IMG/VR virus record: IMGVR_UViG_3300020595_000140
Location: 1-29,352 of that record
Source of the DNA: a virus
DNA length: 29,352 nt
Reading direction: 5' to 3' (one strand)
The notes under the pieces were generated by a model. The model was not told the origin of the DNA. It saw only the letters and a program-made list of their open reading frames with translations, and searched no databases. The position numbers and the translations under genes were made by a program. Positions within the stretch are counted from its first letter, which is position 1. Each line of letters begins with the position of its first letter. This document shows, in pieces, positions 28,352 to 29,352 of this stretch.

Positions 28352-28451
28352 AATTATTGATGATTTTTATTATATTAGTTACTATTTTATATGTAGTATA
28401 TATTATAGAGTATGTAAAATATAGTACAACTATTAGTAGTTTAACATTCAT
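28338..28451 (-). CDS. Small single-TM leader protein of the late operon (37 aa)
   Basis: ATG at 28451 is the first start after the promoter at 28474-28504, 22 bp beyond the -7 box. The 37-aa peptide begins MNVKLLIVVLYFTYSIIYTT and is mostly hydrophobic with basic residues toward the C-terminus (YKIVTNIIKIINNYELF), so it could be a single-pass membrane peptide. It overlaps the next (broken) gene by 14 bp. The extreme AT content of this stretch makes a chance ORF possible. Confidence 0.45.
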   Translation of the reverse strand: MNVKLLIVVLYFTYSIIYTTYKIVTNIIKIINNYELF

Positions 28452-28473
28452 GTGTTGTTTTTTATATCTAAGG

Positions 28474-28504
28474 CAAAGTTAGTGAAAATTTCGACACGAA
28501 GCAA
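28474..28504 (-). promoter_or_regulatory. Bacteroidota-type promoter for the late arm
   Basis: On the - strand TTG (28504-28502), a 20-bp spacer and TAACTTTG (28481-28474) match the Bacteroidota consensus with the same 20-bp spacing as both + strand promoters. Transcription would run into 28451 and the whole late arm. This is probably the host-sigma-dependent entry to that arm. Confidence 0.8.
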
Positions 28505-28657
28505 GTGTTTTTTACCGTAGACTGTAATTGTTAACATATGTCTATTAAATTGATAGATATGATGTAGTTAGTCGGAATATTTCCGATTATGTGTTTGTCA
28601 GTTGGAGATTGAGATGTATGTGTTGAGGTGGTTAATAAGAGACCCACACGTTTTAAA

Positions 28658-28687
28658 CCCCCAGAGTCCCCTATCTCCCTCCCTCCC
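28658..28687 (-). other. Putative G-quadruplex with five G-tracts
   Basis: The - strand reads GGGAGGGAGGG, then AGATA, GGGG, ACTCT and GGGGG. That is five runs of three or more G with loops of 1, 1, 5 and 5 nt, which satisfies the G3+N1-7 rule with a spare tract. It is conspicuous in an AT-rich genome and lies in the non-coding region between the 37-aa gene and the late promoter. Confidence 0.75.
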
Positions 28688-28703
28688 TACCTCACATACC
28701 AAA

Positions 28704-28801
28704 CAGAAATGAACCCCCTATTAAAACGCCTTATTTCTATTCCTCTATGAGACAGAAATTAACCCCCTATTAAAACGCTTTATCTCTCCTCCTCTGTAAT
28801 A
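28704..28801 (-). repeat. Diverged 49-bp tandem repeat
   Basis: Two adjacent 49-bp units (28704-28752 and 28753-28801) agree at about 40 of 49 positions, with the core AACCCCCTATTAAAACGC conserved perfectly. The second unit includes the last codons and stop of the 37-aa gene at 28780; the first is a decayed copy downstream of it. It looks like an older version of the short tandem duplications seen elsewhere in the window. Confidence 0.8.
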
Positions 28802-28893
28802 ATCAACTCAACGTCGTTACTATTAAATTGCATTAGCTCGGCTATATCATGAGTATCTAAATTCTCGATTCTTTTCTTTAGTTCCAAATCCAT
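28780..28893 (-). CDS. Small acidic protein (37 aa)
   Basis: ATG at 28893 opens a 37-aa frame (MDLELKKRIENLDTHDIAEL, then MQFNSNDVELIITEEER) ending at TAA 28780-28782. The composition is protein-like (helical, acidic). It stands alone between two non-coding stretches, and no promoter with the TTG-N20-TAnnTTTG pattern is visible in front of it. The 3' end is duplicated as part of the 49-bp repeat. Function unknown. Confidence 0.5.
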   Translation of the reverse strand: MDLELKKRIENLDTHDIAELMQFNSNDVELIITEEER

Positions 28894-29031
28894 ACCCACA
28901 ACAAAAAAAGCAACTACTTTCCAACTGACCACCGAAATACGCCGAGAATTAACATATGTTTACGATATTGAAAAAACTACATTACACATTATCAATGCTT
29001 TAAACGTTTTCAAACAGTCAAAAAAAAATAG
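28894..29031 (+). other. Short non-coding gap with operator-like elements
   Basis: No gene is seen. It contains TTAACATATGT (28949-28959, within the palindrome AACATATGTT), the same 11-mer as at 28531-28541, and TCCAACTGAC (28920-28929), the inverse of 28597-28606. A run of nine A's (about 29021-29029) reads as T9 on the - strand just after the relic gene and may aid termination there. Confidence 0.5.
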
Positions 29032-29237
29032 TTACTTTAATATAGGTGAAGCCCAAGCGTAACAAGGTAGTGAAGCCCCACTATATTCTTTTTTTAACAC
29101 ACTTCTTAGCGTACTATACACGGGTTCTATGATACTACTGTCTTCTTTGTAAGTAATATCACTATCATTGTTTAGTTCGTTAACTCTAATTTAAAAGGTT
29201 CAAACACTTCTTTTAACTCTTTTTTTACAACTTTCAT
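29032..29237 (-). pseudogene. Frameshifted small gene (about 68 aa ancestral)
   Basis: ATG at 29237 starts MKVVKKELKEVFEPFKLELT plus N and stops at 29172. The -1 frame takes over without a start as NELNNDSDITYKEDSSIIEP, then VYSTLRSVLKKEYSGASLPC and YAWASPILK, stopping at 29032-29034. The total of 206 bp is one short of 69 codons, so a one-base deletion near ACGAACTAA (about 29172-29180) would explain it. The composition of both halves is protein-like and they join smoothly. It could be a true relic, a sequencing error or an unusual frameshift; the sequence TTTTAAA nearby is not a good slippery heptamer. Confidence 0.55.
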
Positions 29238-29352
29238 AATTTATTAAATTTATTTGTACTGGTTTTCAATGCGTTACATATTCTTACTTTTAATATAATA
29301 GTACTATAATTATATCTTATAATTAATAAAACGGCTATAAACATTACTTATT
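29238..29352 (+). other. Very AT-rich end of the window
   Basis: These 115 bp contain no supported gene. The sequence is extremely AT-rich with short inverted stretches around TATAATAGTACTATAATTATA (about 29296-29316). It is probably the upstream region of the relic gene; a clear TTG-N20-TAnnTTTG promoter is not visible. Confidence 0.4.

Larger units (their letters stand above)
28452..28779 (+). other. Non-coding control region upstream of the late arm
   Basis: These 328 bp hold no convincing gene. In order they contain the late promoter (28474-28504), a TTAACATATGT element (28531-28541), the 6-3-6 palindrome TCGGAA-TAT-TTCCGA (28572-28586), a GTCAGTTGGA element (28597-28606) inverted at 28920-28929, the G4-type tract (28658-28687), and the first copy and most of the second copy of a diverged 49-bp tandem repeat (28704-28801). 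The density of structure suggests an origin, operator cluster or packaging region, but none can be proved from sequence alone. Confidence 0.6.

Noticed and set aside
28614-28712. 32-aa + strand frame across the C-rich tract (MYVLRWLIRDPH...)
   Set aside because: Its second half is a Pro/Ser low-complexity reading of the C-runs; no support as a gene.
28704-28801. Two 49-bp repeats considered as a CRISPR array or iterons
   Set aside because: Units are directly adjacent with no spacers, only two copies, and one includes a gene end. They fit an old tandem duplication better.
29056-29071. A 13-bp match (CGTAACAAGGTAG) to the conserved 3' end of 16S rRNA
   Set aside because: No further rRNA sequence surrounds it, and on the - strand it is explained as codons of the frameshifted small gene (29032-29237). 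A chance match is most likely; it is not an rRNA or attachment site.
29046-29080. Two GTGAAGCCC direct repeats with flanking AATATAG/CTATATT, looking like a regulatory hairpin
   Set aside because: The repeats encode GAS and WAS in the relic gene, and the hairpin loop would be 35 nt. Coding explanation preferred.
1-29352. Search for tRNA genes, integrase, transposase, DNA polymerase and terminase
   Set aside because: No cloverleaf with a CCA-proximal arm pattern and no protein with the relevant motifs was recognised by eye. Absence cannot be proven without profile searches.

Overview
The window is almost certainly a large part of a tailed bacteriophage genome infecting a Bacteroidota (probably Flavobacteriia) host. 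The supporting evidence is AT-rich DNA with start codons that lack Shine-Dalgarno sequences, and promoters of the Bacteroidota type (TTG, 20-bp spacer, TAnnTTTG) in front of several genes. The protein families also fit: an ERF annealase, a DUF3127-type SSB, an XkdF-like head protease, a DUF6712-like connector, a FISUMP (Fib_succ_major) domain, and several small proteins that recur in flavobacterial phages. All family assignments come from reading motifs, not from database searches.

Layout. Positions 1-7712 carry early genes on the + strand: DNA recombination and replication (ERF, SSB-like protein, RecA-fold helicase-like ATPase, metallophosphoesterase, RecB/ExoVIII-type nuclease), two regulators (a winged helix and a sigma-70-like protein), and many small proteins. 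Promoters at 3517-3547 and 6283-6313 and a terminator at 6251-6281 divide this arm. It ends at a terminator (7744-7772) shared with the opposing arm. Positions 7774-28451 carry late genes, all on the - strand. In transcription order (high to low coordinates) these are: small leader genes; the tail assembly chaperone with a probable -1 frameshift; tail completion proteins; a baseplate/hub protein with an embedded FISUMP lectin-like domain; tape measure; head protease; scaffold; major capsid; tail-tube-like protein; portal; connector; appended fibre or lectin-like proteins; an endolysin; and holin-like membrane proteins. Tail genes therefore precede head genes. Positions 28452-29352 are mostly non-coding, with a late promoter, a five-tract G-quadruplex motif, palindromes, a diverged 49-bp tandem repeat, one 37-aa ORF and a frameshifted relic gene.

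How it fits together. ERF plus the ExoVIII-like nuclease would form an exonuclease-annealase pair, with the SSB-like and helicase-like proteins serving replication. The phage sigma-like protein is a candidate for switching on late transcription. A 17-bp motif (TTAGTTAATTTAGTATA) occurs on the - strand at the heads of three late blocks (27613, 18261 and 16109) and is the best candidate for a phage-specific late signal. No terminase, DNA polymerase, integrase, tRNA or CRISPR array was found, so the window is probably not the whole genome.

Most notable observations: (1) a T9 slippery site and downstream stem in the tail chaperone, with two plausible protein ends in overlapping frames; (2) insertion of a FISUMP domain into the N-terminus of the tail hub protein; (3) three recent short tandem duplications (38, 23 and 28 bp), none a multiple of three, two of which break genes; (4) the repeated late motif; (5) the G4 motif in the control region.
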